From SCGC-AG-212-J23 sp035649175 (GTDB lineage Bacteria; Pseudomonadota; Gammaproteobacteria; Burkholderiales; SG8-39): a stretch of DNA of 14,348 nucleotides. The position numbers and the translations under genes were made by a program. The stretch's first letter is position 1. Each line of letters begins with the position of its first letter. The stretch covers positions 1 through 14,348 of the forward strand of contig DASRKB010000115.1 in assembly GCA_035649175.1 (NCBI GenBank). Reading direction: 5' to 3'. Positions 1-6,427 of this stretch are shown here, in pieces. The notes beneath the pieces are model-generated. The model did no database searches, was not told where the DNA came from, and worked only from the letters and a program-made list of their open reading frames with translations.

Positions 1-61
1 CGTGCCGCTGCTCGCCTCGATGGAGCGCTGCGTCGACGCGGCCGAGAAAGGAACGCTGTGA
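1..61 (+). CDS. Aconitase X catalytic (large) subunit, 3' end only
   Basis: Only the last 19 codons and a TGA stop (59-61) lie in the window. The readable tail starts VPLLASMERC and ends in GTL. The tail alone would not identify the gene. The call rests on the next gene, which is the DUF126 swivel subunit of aconitase X and overlaps this stop by 4 bp (GTGA); in two-gene aconitase X enzymes the large catalytic subunit (DUF521) directly precedes the small one. The enzyme family dehydrates hydroxy acids such as cis-3-hydroxy-L-proline or mevalonate 5-phosphate. The substrate here cannot be told. Confidence 0.6.
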   Translation, partial: VPLLASMERCVDAAEKGTL

Positions 62-456
62 TCCTGAACGCGAAGCATGGCATCGGCAGGACCGTCCGGG
101 GCGAGGCGCTCGTCGCGAACGACGGCTTCTCGGCGCGCTACGACCTCGACCGCATCAAGGGCGTGTTCTCGCGCCCCGCGCACAAGCTCGCCGGCCAGTC
201 CTACGTCGGCAAGATCCTGGTGCTCGACACCGCCAAGGGCGGCGTTGCGAGCTCCTGGATGCTGCACGAGATGGCCTCGCGCGGCGTCGTGCCGCTCGCG
301 CTGGTTCTGAACAGCGTCAACCCCATCCTCGTGCAGGGCGCGGCCTTCGGCAACGTCACCATGCTCGTCGGCTTCGACGGCGACATCACCGCCAAGGTGC
401 CGAACGGCGCGACGGTGGAGATCAATCCCGCGGCGCGGACGCTGCGCCTCCTTTAA
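58..456 (+). CDS. Aconitase X swivel domain subunit (DUF126)
   Basis: A 132-residue protein beginning with GTG, whose length matches the free-standing DUF126 small subunit. It forms the mobile swivel domain that closes over the iron-sulphur active site carried by the large subunit. Family features visible are the GEALV strand near the N-terminus, the SRPAHKLAGQS stretch, and GKILVLDTAKGGVASSW, in which K60-G-G and Ser65/Ser66 occupy the conserved substrate-contact loop, followed by a PxALVLNSVNPI segment. The GTG start overlaps the TGA of the large subunit (GTGA), which suggests translational coupling and co-expression. Characterised relatives include cis-3-hydroxy-L-proline dehydratase and archaeal mevalonate-5-phosphate dehydratase. 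The substrate here is unknown. The 3' end runs into a perfect palindrome that also starts the next gene. Confidence 0.88.
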   Translation: MILNAKHGIGRTVRGEALVANDGFSARYDLDRIKGVFSRPAHKLAGQSYVGKILVLDTAKGGVASSWMLHEMASRGVVPLALVLNSVNPILVQGAAFGNVTMLVGFDGDITAKVPNGATVEINPAARTLRLL

Positions 457-473
457 TGGGGTCAGACCCCATT
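455..473. repeat. GGGGTC-A-GACCCC palindromic repeat element
   Basis: Two perfect 9-bp arms, AATGGGGTC (455-463) and GACCCCATT (465-473), flank a single A. The element covers the last two bases of the DUF126 stop codon (TAA 454-456) and contains the ATG (456-458) plus the first codons (MGSDP) of the GMC oxidoreductase. A related but altered element lies at 428 positions past 13000 (13428-13449). From memory, palindromes with this core recur at gene ends in environmental betaproteobacterial genomes; I cannot count them here. As RNA it would form a GC-rich hairpin, which could slow or stop transcription between the two genes. Confidence 0.75.
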
Positions 474-1997
474 TACGACATCATCATCGTCGGCGCCGGG
501 ACCGCGGGCTGCGTCCTCGCCGATCGCCTCAGCGCGGACGGCAAGCGCAAGGTGCTGCTGCTGGAGGCGGGGCCGCGGGATTCCAACCCGTGGATCCACG
601 TTCCGATCGGCTACGGGAAGACGATGCACCACCCGGTGCTCAACTGGGGCTTCTGGACCGAGCCCGATCCCAACATGAACGGCCGGCGCATCTACTGGCC
701 GCGCGGGCGAACCCTGGGCGGCTCGAGCGCGGTGAACGGCATGATCCAGATCCGCGGCCAGCCTGAGGATTTCGACGCGTGGGCGGCGGCGGGCGCCGAG
801 GGCTGGAGCGCGCGCGAGGTGGAGCCCTACTTTGCGCGCTCGCTCGAGCGCGTCAGCATCACGCGCATCGTCGACCGCAGCGAGTTGGTGGATGCCTTCA
901 TCCGCGGCTGCACCGAGCTCGGCATCCCGGCAAACGACGACCTGAGCGGCGCGCGCCAGGAAGGCGCCGGATACCTGCACCTCACCACCCGCAATGGCCG
1001 CCGGCACTCGGCCGCGACGGCATACCTGAAGCCCGCCCGCGCGCGAGCGAACCTCGTGGTGAAGACGGGCTGCCACGTGTCGCGGGTTCTCTTCGAGGGC
1101 ACGCGGGCGGTGGGCGTCGAGTGCGACGGCGAGAAGCTCCCCGCGGGCGAGGTGATCCTCAGCGCCGGCGCGATCCAGAGCACCCAGCTCCTGCAGCTGT
1201 CCGGGGTAGGCCCGCAAAAGCACCTTTCATCGTTGGAAATTCCGGTGGTGTGCGACCTCCGCGGCGTGGGCGAGAACCTGCAGGACCACCTCGCGCTGCG
1301 GCTCATCTACAAGTGCACGAAGCCGGTGACCACGAACGACGACCTAAAGAACGCCTGGCGCAAGGGGCTCATCGGGCTTCGCTACCTGCTCGCGCGCCGC
1401 GGCCCGATGGCGATCGGCGTCATGACCGCCGGCATGATCACGCGCGTGCTGCCCGGGGCGAAGACGCCCGACATCCAGTTCTTCCTGAGCACCGTGAGCG
1501 CGGAGGAGCGCGGCGCGAAGCCGCATCCTTTCTCGGCGTTCACGCTGGTCTACTACCCGATGCGGCCCGAAAGCCGCGGCTGGGTGCGCATCCGCTCGCG
1601 CGACCCGCGCGAGGCGCCCGCGATCCAGCCGAACTACCTCGCCACCGAGTACGACCGGCGCATCATGGTCGAAGGCGCGAGGCTCGCCCGCCGCCTCGCC
1701 GCGACCCCCTCGCTCTCGCCGTACGTGCTCGAGGAATACAAGCCGGGCGCCGCCGTGGCGAGCGACGCGCAGATCCTGCAAGCCGTGCGCGACAACGGCT
1801 CCTCGGGCTACCACCCGGTCGGCACCTGCCGCATGGGGAAGGACGAGGGCGCGGTGGTCGACCCGCAGCTCCGCGTGCGCGGCGTCGAGCGCCTGCGCGT
1901 GGTCGATGCCTCGGTGATGCCGCTCCTCGTCTCGGGCAACACGAACGCCGCGGCCTTCATGATCGCGGAGAAGGCCGCCGACCTTATTCGGTCTTAG
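456..1997 (+). CDS. GMC-family FAD-dependent oxidoreductase (alcohol/choline dehydrogenase-like)
   Basis: 513 residues, normal for bacterial GMC alcohol or choline dehydrogenases. The FAD-binding Rossmann motif GAGTAG is at residues 13-18, following DIIIVG. GMC signature 1 is the PRGRTLGGSSAVNGM region near residue 80, and signature 2 is GAIQSTQLLQLSGVGP near residue 240. The C-terminal YHPVGTCRMG carries the catalytic His453, and SGNTNAAA carries the partner Asn495. Such enzymes oxidise an alcohol to an aldehyde using FAD and pass the electrons to oxygen or a membrane acceptor; the substrate cannot be assigned. No signal peptide is seen. The only possible start before the FAD motif is the ATG inside the palindrome at 455-473, and no Shine-Dalgarno sequence precedes it. 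Its ATG shares one base with the preceding stop. It may act with the upstream aconitase X. Confidence 0.93.
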   Translation: MGSDPIYDIIIVGAGTAGCVLADRLSADGKRKVLLLEAGPRDSNPWIHVPIGYGKTMHHPVLNWGFWTEPDPNMNGRRIYWPRGRTLGGSSAVNGMIQIRGQPEDFDAWAAAGAEGWSAREVEPYFARSLERVSITRIVDRSELVDAFIRGCTELGIPANDDLSGARQEGAGYLHLTTRNGRRHSAATAYLKPARARANLVVKTGCHVSRVLFEGTRAVGVECDGEKLPAGEVILSAGAIQSTQLLQLSGVGPQKHLSSLEIPVVCDLRGVGENLQDHLALRLIYKCTKPVTTNDDLKNAWRKGLIGLRYLLARRGPMAIGVMTAGMITRVLPGAKTPDIQFFLSTVSAEERGAKPHPFSAFTLVYYPMRPESRGWVRIRSRDPREAPAIQPNYLATEYDRRIMVEGARLARRLAATPSLSPYVLEEYKPGAAVASDAQILQAVRDNGSSGYHPVGTCRMGKDEGAVVDPQLRVRGVERLRVVDASVMPLLVSGNTNAAAFMIAEKAADLIRS

Positions 1998-2250
1998 CGA
2001 GCAGCCTTTCGAGGTCGCGCACCACGCCCGCGGCATCGGGCACCTGGCGCCCCAGCGTGCTAAGGAGCACGCGCACGGGAAGGTCGGTGAGCGTCGGTTC
2101 GGGATGGTCGCGCAAATGCGCGACGTTCTGCAGGGCGGGAATGATGCGGCCGCTCCGCACTCCCGCCATCTCGTTCTCGAGGCCCTGGATCATCGCGGCC
2201 TGCGCGCGCGCGATGCCGAGCAGGAGCTCGGCGAGCTGTTGCGGCGTCAT
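1984..2250 (-). CDS. Hypothetical protein, 88 aa, mostly helical
   Basis: I do not recognise this family. The ATG at 2250 begins MTPQQLAELL and is preceded on the minus strand by a GGAAGAGGA purine tract at good spacing, so it is preferred over upstream Mets in the same frame, whose extension is arginine-rich and antisense to DUF1499. The protein is soluble with no signal peptide. It has a predicted amphipathic helix (residues 2-28, rich in Leu, Ala, Gln), a PEPTLTDLPVRVLLS stretch in the middle, and a charged C-terminal helix. It is divergent from DUF1499 with 45 bp between starts, and its 3' end overlaps the GMC gene tail by 14 bp. The good ribosome site and protein-like composition argue that it is real. 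Confidence 0.6.
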   Translation of the reverse strand: MTPQQLAELLLGIARAQAAMIQGLENEMAGVRSGRIIPALQNVAHLRDHPEPTLTDLPVRVLLSTLGRQVPDAAGVVRDLERLLAKTE

Positions 2251-2295
2251 CGTCCTCTTCCGTCGAAGCGTCGCGCCGATGGTAGCATCGCCGCG

Positions 2296-2685
2296 ATGTT
2301 CGACTGGCGTCGACCAAGGAACCTGGGGGTCAAGGACGGCCGCCTCGCGCGCTGCAGGCCCTCGCCGAACTGCGTCTGCTCCCAGGAAGACCCGGCCGAC
2401 AAGGAGCACTACATCGCGCCGATCGCCTATGAGGGGAGCATGGAGGCGCTGCGCAGGGCGATCGCCGAGCTACCGCTGGCGACCATCATCGAGGCGAAGG
2501 ACGACTACCTGTACGCGGAGTTCCGCACGCCGATCCTGCGCTTCGTCGACGATGTGGAGCTCTATTACCCCAAAGGCGCTTCATCGATACAGGTTCGCTC
2601 GGCGTCCCGCCTCGGAAGGCGCGACTTCAAAGCGAACCGCAATCGCGTCGAGCAGCTGCGCACGCTCATTCGATCTCTGCGATGA
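2296..2685 (+). CDS. DUF1499 domain-containing protein
   Basis: 129 residues from the ATG at 2296. The family pattern is clear: SPNCVCSQ near residue 24, then an HYIAPIAY segment, a central EALRRAIAELP helix, IIEAKDDYLYAEFRTPILRFVDDVELYY, and a C-terminal IQVRSASRLGRRDFKANRNRVEQLR that is close to the family consensus for this end of the domain. The family's function is unknown; many members are periplasmic or membrane-attached, but this copy is the bare domain with no signal peptide. No Shine-Dalgarno sequence is seen upstream. An open frame extends upstream to 2104, but it is antisense to the 88-aa gene and lacks family similarity. The 3' end overlaps the convergent EEP gene by 20 bp. Confidence 0.85.
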   Translation: MFDWRRPRNLGVKDGRLARCRPSPNCVCSQEDPADKEHYIAPIAYEGSMEALRRAIAELPLATIIEAKDDYLYAEFRTPILRFVDDVELYYPKGASSIQVRSASRLGRRDFKANRNRVEQLRTLIRSLR

Positions 2686-3472
2686 CCGGCTGGTGGTCGG
2701 AGGCGCGGCTCGCGCCGTCCACGCGGATCGCGCGCAGCCGCGGGGCGACGTCCTCGCTCGCGAACACGTAGTCGCAGCAGTACGACTCTTCTTCCTCGTC
2801 GAAAACATGGAACGTGTGGGGGTGCGCCGCGCCGGGGTGCAGCGCCTCCCAGGTGTCGACGAACCCCTGGGCCTTCATGCGCGCGTGCAGTGAGTCGGCC
2901 GGCGGCAGGTTGAAGTCGCCGCACACGAGCGCGCTCACCGGCCTCGGCAGCGGCGCGAACGGGCCTTCGCCTTTCGGCGCGAGTGGATGGTCCGCTTCGC
3001 GGTAGATCTCGCCCAGGCGGTCGACCTGCGCGGCGCGCAGCGTGCCCGAGTAGTACTCGAGGTGCGTGCTGATGACGCGCAGCGCGCCGCCAGGCGCCTC
3101 GATCACCACCTCGATCGCGCCGCGCGGCATCGACGGCGTGTCCGGCCGCCCGTACCAGGGCAGGGAATGGCGCAGCACGCGCCCGACCGGAAGACGCGAG
3201 AAGATCATGTTGCCGAAGCGCTTGCGCGCGCCGTCCCGGCCGGGAAGATCCACCGCGCCGCCGAAGAACGCCGCGTATCCCGAAAGGTGCTTTTTCAACA
3301 GCTCGATCTGGTTCTCCCCCGAGCTGCCCGGCAGATCCGGGAACCCGGCCGCGACCTCCTGGAAGCAGGCGACGTCCGCGTTCGCCTCCATCACGTAGGC
3401 TGCGATGCGCTCCGGCTCGACCCGGCCGTCCATCCCCCGGCACCACTGGATGTTCCAATCGAGAAGAATCAT
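2666..3472 (-). CDS. Endonuclease/exonuclease/phosphatase (EEP) family protein
   Basis: 268 residues with every hallmark of the EEP fold: WNIQW (Asn7), FQEV (metal-binding Glu39), STHLEYYS (His137), GDFNLP (Asp186 and Asn188), YCCDYVF (Asp234) and the terminal SDHQPV (Asp259-His260). The family includes exonuclease III-like nucleases, sphingomyelinases and inositol phosphatases. The DNA-gripping loops of exonuclease III are not obvious, so the phosphodiester substrate is open. No signal peptide is seen, so it is probably cytoplasmic. The ATG at 3472 has no Shine-Dalgarno sequence of its own but overlaps (ATGA) the stop of a 12-codon ORF that has a strong one, which suggests coupled initiation. 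The gene is divergent from the cyclase gene. Confidence 0.9.
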   Translation of the reverse strand: MILLDWNIQWCRGMDGRVEPERIAAYVMEANADVACFQEVAAGFPDLPGSSGENQIELLKKHLSGYAAFFGGAVDLPGRDGARKRFGNMIFSRLPVGRVLRHSLPWYGRPDTPSMPRGAIEVVIEAPGGALRVISTHLEYYSGTLRAAQVDRLGEIYREADHPLAPKGEGPFAPLPRPVSALVCGDFNLPPADSLHARMKAQGFVDTWEALHPGAAHPHTFHVFDEEEESYCCDYVFASEDVAPRLRAIRVDGASRASDHQPVIAEIE

Positions 3473-3507
3473 TCGAGGAGCTTCAAGGCGTACACGGGCG
3501 TGGTCAT
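3469..3507 (-). CDS. Putative 12-aa leader ORF coupled to the EEP gene
   Basis: On the minus strand, ATG at 3507-3505 opens a 12-codon frame (MTTPVYALKLLE) whose TGA (3471-3469) shares ATGA with the EEP start. A perfect GGAGG (plus-strand CCTCC, 3516-3520) lies 8 nt before it, whereas the EEP ATG has none. The GGAGG sits in the 8-nt loop of a GGGGC/GCCCC stem (3509-3526). This looks like translational coupling, with ribosomes ending the leader restarting on the EEP gene. Expression is inferred, not shown. Confidence 0.4.
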   Translation of the reverse strand: MTTPVYALKLLE

Positions 3508-3508
3508 G

Positions 3509-3526
3509 GGGGCGGCCTCCAGCCCC
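3509..3526 (-). promoter_or_regulatory. Hairpin displaying a GGAGG ribosome site in its loop
   Basis: Read on the minus strand, GGGGC (3526-3522) pairs with GCCCC (3513-3509) around the loop TGGAGGCC. The loop contains the GGAGG of the 12-codon leader, and the start ATG follows one nucleotide after the stem. The structure could hold the ribosome site open or occlude the start codon. The stem is only 5 bp, so the evidence is modest. Confidence 0.3.
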
Positions 3527-3549
3527 AATGATAGGATTTCCGCAAGAAA

Positions 3550-5055
3550 ATGCGCCTGGCGCCCAAGATCCTGCTGCTGATCGTCGCCGTGCTGATGGTC
3601 GGCTTCGGGGTCTCGACCTATCTCGCGATCGAGCGCGAGAAGGACCTGCTCGTCGAGCAGAGCAAGGCCGCGGCGCGTCGCGTCGCCGCCACCCTCATCG
3701 CGAGCATTGAGGGCGCCATGCTGCAGGAGCGCCCCGACGTGACGCGCCAAGTGCTCGCGGAGCTGAAGACCGCGCCGGTGGAGCAGTTCGGCGTCTACCG
3801 GCGCAACGGCGTCGAGGCCTTTACCGACCTCGATACCGCGATGCAGGTGGACCGCGACGCCGGCCTCGCGCCGGAAGTCATGGCCAACATCAGGAAGATG
3901 GTGCGCCCGGCGGGTCCGCCGATGAGCGGGCCGGCGTTCCAGCGCGCGCTCGAGACCATCACCACGCAGGAGACGCTCGAGAGCCGCGACGGCGCCACCT
4001 TCTTCACGCTGCACCACCCGATCCCCAACGGCGAGAAGTGCCAGGGCTGCCACGGCGAGGACCACAAGGTGCGCGCGGTGGTGCGCGTGGCGAACTCGAT
4101 GGAGCCGGTGTTCGCCGAGGTGCAGCGCCACCGCGACCGGCAAATCCTGGTCGGGCTGCTGACCATCCTCGCCGTCGCCGCGGTGCTGACGCTCGCCATG
4201 CGCCGCGTCGTCGTGCAGCCGATCGAGGCGCTCGCCGAGGTCGCCATGCGCGTCGGCGAGGGCGACTTCGGCGCCCGCGCGCGCGTGCGCTCGCGCGACG
4301 AGATCGGCCAGCTCGCGGGCGCGTTCAACGAGATGACTGCGCGGCTGCAGGAATCGCGCCAGCGCCTCGAGGTGCTCGAGCAGATGAAGGGCGAGCTCGC
4401 CAAGTTCGTCCCCGAGTCGGTGAAGAAGATGCTCGAGCAGAATCCCAACGCCACTGAGCTCGAGAAGAAGAACATCGAGGTCTCGGTGCTCTTCCTCGAC
4501 ATCTCGGGCTACACCCGGCTCTCCGAGACCCTTGAGCCGAAAAAGCTGAACCAGCTCGTGCAGGCCTATTTCTCGAGCTTCCTCGAGATCATCCAGGCGC
4601 ACCATGGCGACATCAACGAGACGGCGGGCGACGGCCTGATGGTCATCTTCCAGGCGCACCCGAGCGCGTCCGACCACGCGCTCAACACCACGCGCGCCGC
4701 CTTCGCCATCCGCCAGCGCGTCGTGAAGCTCAACGAGGAATACGCCGGCGTCTTCCCGCCGGTGCAGCTCCACATGGGCATCAACACCGGCGAGGCGCTG
4801 GTCGGCGCCACCAAGCTCGGTGGCGCCGGCGCGCAGCGCTGGACTTTCACCGCCACCGGCCCCACCACCAACCTCGCCGCGCGCTTCGCCGGCTCCGCCC
4901 AGGATGGCGAGATCGTGGTTGGGCCCCTCACCGCCGAGCGCATCCGCAGCCACTTCGTGCTCGAGAGCCTGGGCGAGAAGACCTTCAAGAACGTCTCCCA
5001 CCCGATCCGCGTCTACCGCGTCATCCCGCCGGGGGTGTACGAGAAGATCAGCTAG
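3550..5055 (+). CDS. Membrane class III nucleotide cyclase with haem-c (CxxCH) sensor and HAMP domain
   Basis: 501 residues. The order is a membrane anchor (about 7-27), a periplasmic sensor region (about 28-197) with a single haem-c attachment motif CQGCH at 164-168, a second membrane helix (about 198-217), a HAMP domain (about 218-272, RDEIGQLAGAFNEMT), a coiled linker, and a C-terminal class III cyclase domain from about 311. Metal-binding Asp317 (FLDISGYT) and Asp361 (AGDGLMVIF) are present, as are Asn441 and Arg445 (TTNLAARF), so catalysis should work. The base-recognition Lys of adenylate cyclases is Glu357 here (NETAGD), as in guanylate cyclases, so the product could be cAMP or cGMP. 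The sensor resembles single-haem periplasmic domains that respond to redox or small gases. The ATG at 3550 has no clear Shine-Dalgarno sequence but is needed for the first membrane helix. Confidence 0.93.
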   Translation: MRLAPKILLLIVAVLMVGFGVSTYLAIEREKDLLVEQSKAAARRVAATLIASIEGAMLQERPDVTRQVLAELKTAPVEQFGVYRRNGVEAFTDLDTAMQVDRDAGLAPEVMANIRKMVRPAGPPMSGPAFQRALETITTQETLESRDGATFFTLHHPIPNGEKCQGCHGEDHKVRAVVRVANSMEPVFAEVQRHRDRQILVGLLTILAVAAVLTLAMRRVVVQPIEALAEVAMRVGEGDFGARARVRSRDEIGQLAGAFNEMTARLQESRQRLEVLEQMKGELAKFVPESVKKMLEQNPNATELEKKNIEVSVLFLDISGYTRLSETLEPKKLNQLVQAYFSSFLEIIQAHHGDINETAGDGLMVIFQAHPSASDHALNTTRAAFAIRQRVVKLNEEYAGVFPPVQLHMGINTGEALVGATKLGGAGAQRWTFTATGPTTNLAARFAGSAQDGEIVVGPLTAERIRSHFVLESLGEKTFKNVSHPIRVYRVIPPGVYEKIS

Positions 5056-5141
5056 CGGCGGCGCGACGCCAGCGAGGCCCTGTCTTCGCCAAGAGCCTTG
5101 CGCTCGTCAAACCCGGTGATCGAGTGATACGCTTTCGACGT

Positions 5142-6134
5142 ATGAGGATGGGAGCGAGGCAGGCAGCGGACGGATTGCTCGGGCTTGCTGCGGCGCTCCT
5201 GCTCGCCCCGGTCGCGCTCGCGCAGGAGCCGACGCCCGAGGAGGTGCTCTCCGGGATCGTCGGCATTCACGCGAAGATCCAGGCCGACGCGAGGAGCGCG
5301 CAGACGCTCGGGCACGAGCGCCGGGGAAGCGGGGCGCTGATCCGCGAGGGCCTGGTGCTGACCATCGGCTATCTCGTGATCGAAGCGGAGTCGATCCAGG
5401 TGACCGGCCGGGACTCGCGCACGGTGCGGGCCACGCTCGCGGCGTACGACCACGCGACCGGGTTCGGGCTGCTCAAGCTTTCCGGGCCGCTCGCGGGCAG
5501 GCCGCTGACGCTGGGCGACGCGTCGGGCTTCGCGGAAAGCGATCAGGCGATCGTGGCATCAGCCAACTCCAATCCGGCGCTCGTCGAGGTCGCGTCGCGG
5601 CGGCTCTTCACCGGGAACTGGGAGTACCTGCTCGAGTCGGCGATTTTCACCTCGCCGCCGGTCTCGGACTGGTCGGGCGCGGCGCTGATCGGGCGCGGCG
5701 GGGAGCTGATCGGGCTGGGCTCGCTCGTCGTCCCGGACGCGGGCAGCCCGGGCACGCGCTCGCCGGGCAACATGTTCGTCCCGGTCGACGTGGTGAAGCC
5801 GATCCTCGAGGATCTCGTCGCGAAGGGCAGGCGCGCGGGCCCGGCGCGTCCCTGGCTCGGGCTCAACACGGAGCACTTCATGGGGCGGCTCTTCGTGGCT
5901 CGCGTATCGCCCGACGGGCCGGCGGCGCGCGCCGGACTCGAGCCCGGGGACATCGTCCTGGGGCTGGGCGGCGAGCCGGTGACGACGCAGGAGAGCTTCT
6001 ACCGCAGGCTTTGGGCGCAGGGCGCCGCTGGCGCCGAGGTCCAGCTCCGGGTGCTCAAGGGCATGGACCTGAAGGAGGTGCGCGTGCGCTCGATCGACCG
6101 GGTCGAGTATTTCAGGCCTTCAAAGACCTACTAA
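5142..6134 (+). CDS. Exported S1C (DegP/HtrA-like) protease-fold protein with PDZ domain, catalytically degenerate
   Basis: 330 residues from the ATG at 5142; a GTG at 5124 and an ATG at 5148 are also possible, with no clear Shine-Dalgarno sequence for any. The N-terminus is a signal peptide: Arg/Met start, a Leu/Ala core and cleavage after ALA before QE. The S1C fold shows GSGALI and the strand VLTIGYLV, where the catalytic His of DegP (TNNHVV) is replaced by Tyr77. The catalytic Asp position (DIALLK in DegP) reads GFGLLK, with Gly107. The Ser position survives as Ser178 in DWSGAALIGRGGELIG. A PDZ domain follows (about 237-320: PWLGL, SPDGPAARAGLEPGDIVLGL). The protein probably acts in the periplasm as a binding or scaffold protein rather than a protease. 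It lies 86 bp after the cyclase gene, on the same strand. Confidence 0.87.
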   Translation: MRMGARQAADGLLGLAAALLLAPVALAQEPTPEEVLSGIVGIHAKIQADARSAQTLGHERRGSGALIREGLVLTIGYLVIEAESIQVTGRDSRTVRATLAAYDHATGFGLLKLSGPLAGRPLTLGDASGFAESDQAIVASANSNPALVEVASRRLFTGNWEYLLESAIFTSPPVSDWSGAALIGRGGELIGLGSLVVPDAGSPGTRSPGNMFVPVDVVKPILEDLVAKGRRAGPARPWLGLNTEHFMGRLFVARVSPDGPAARAGLEPGDIVLGLGGEPVTTQESFYRRLWAQGAAGAEVQLRVLKGMDLKEVRVRSIDRVEYFRPSKTY

Positions 6135-6167
6135 GGGGGCTTTCACGTCCCGGGGAGTAGCGATACG

Positions 6168-6203
6168 ATGGCCGCAGGCCAAGCGCGTTCCTCCCTCTCA
6201 TGA
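6168..6203 (+). CDS. Putative 11-aa leader ORF coupled to ydcH
   Basis: ATG at 6168 opens an 11-codon frame (MAAGQARSSLS) whose TGA (6201-6203) shares ATGA with the YdcH start at 6200. GGGGAG (6152-6157) lies about 10 nt upstream, whereas the YdcH start is preceded by a pyrimidine run (CCTCCCTCTC) that cannot serve as a ribosome site. The arrangement repeats that seen at the EEP gene. Whether the peptide is made is unknown. Confidence 0.35.
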   Translation: MAAGQARSSLS

Positions 6204-6427
6204 GCGTGACCGATCTTCCCCTGACCGACGAGGAGAAAACGCAGATCGCGGTGCGCCTGCAGGCGCTCGAGGTCGAGCACCACGACCTCGACGACGTGAT
6301 CGGCAGGCTCGTGGGCGATCCCGCCCAGGACCAGCTCCAGCTCCGGCGGCTCAAGAAGCGCAAGCTCATCCTCAAGGACCAGATCCAGCGCCTGCGCGCG
6401 CGGCTGATTCCCGACATCATCGCGTGA
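6200..6427 (+). CDS. YdcH family (DUF465) small helical protein
   Basis: 75 residues, the usual DUF465/YdcH size. The family's charged coiled-coil pattern is plain: a first helix with EVEHHDLDDVIGRL, a short turn, then LQLRRLKKRKLILKDQIQRLRA leading to the C-terminus. The hallmark LKKRKLxLKDxI segment is at about residues 49-62. The family is small, cytoplasmic and of unknown function. The ATG at 6200 fits the family N-terminus but has no Shine-Dalgarno sequence; it overlaps a short upstream ORF that has one. Its TGA (6425-6427) overlaps the GTG start of dtd by 4 bp, so the two genes are probably co-transcribed and translationally coupled. Confidence 0.88.
   Translation: MSVTDLPLTDEEKTQIAVRLQALEVEHHDLDDVIGRLVGDPAQDQLQLRRLKKRKLILKDQIQRLRARLIPDIIA

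Noticed and set aside
779..2893. 704-codon plus-strand open frame
   Set aside because: It runs through GMC, the small minus-strand gene, DUF1499 and EEP genes in a non-coding frame and is Arg/Pro/Ala-rich; the true genes have clear domain motifs in other frames.
4039..4053. CxxCH motif as evidence for a c-type cytochrome gene
   Set aside because: It is one motif inside the periplasmic region of the cyclase protein, so it is a sensor haem site rather than a separate electron-transfer cytochrome.
3469..5001. 510-codon open frame on the minus strand across the cyclase gene
   Set aside because: It is a mirror of the cyclase reading frame in GC-rich DNA, with His/Leu/Ala/Arg-rich low-complexity composition and no family similarity. 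Only its last 12 codons, with their own GGAGG, are of interest.
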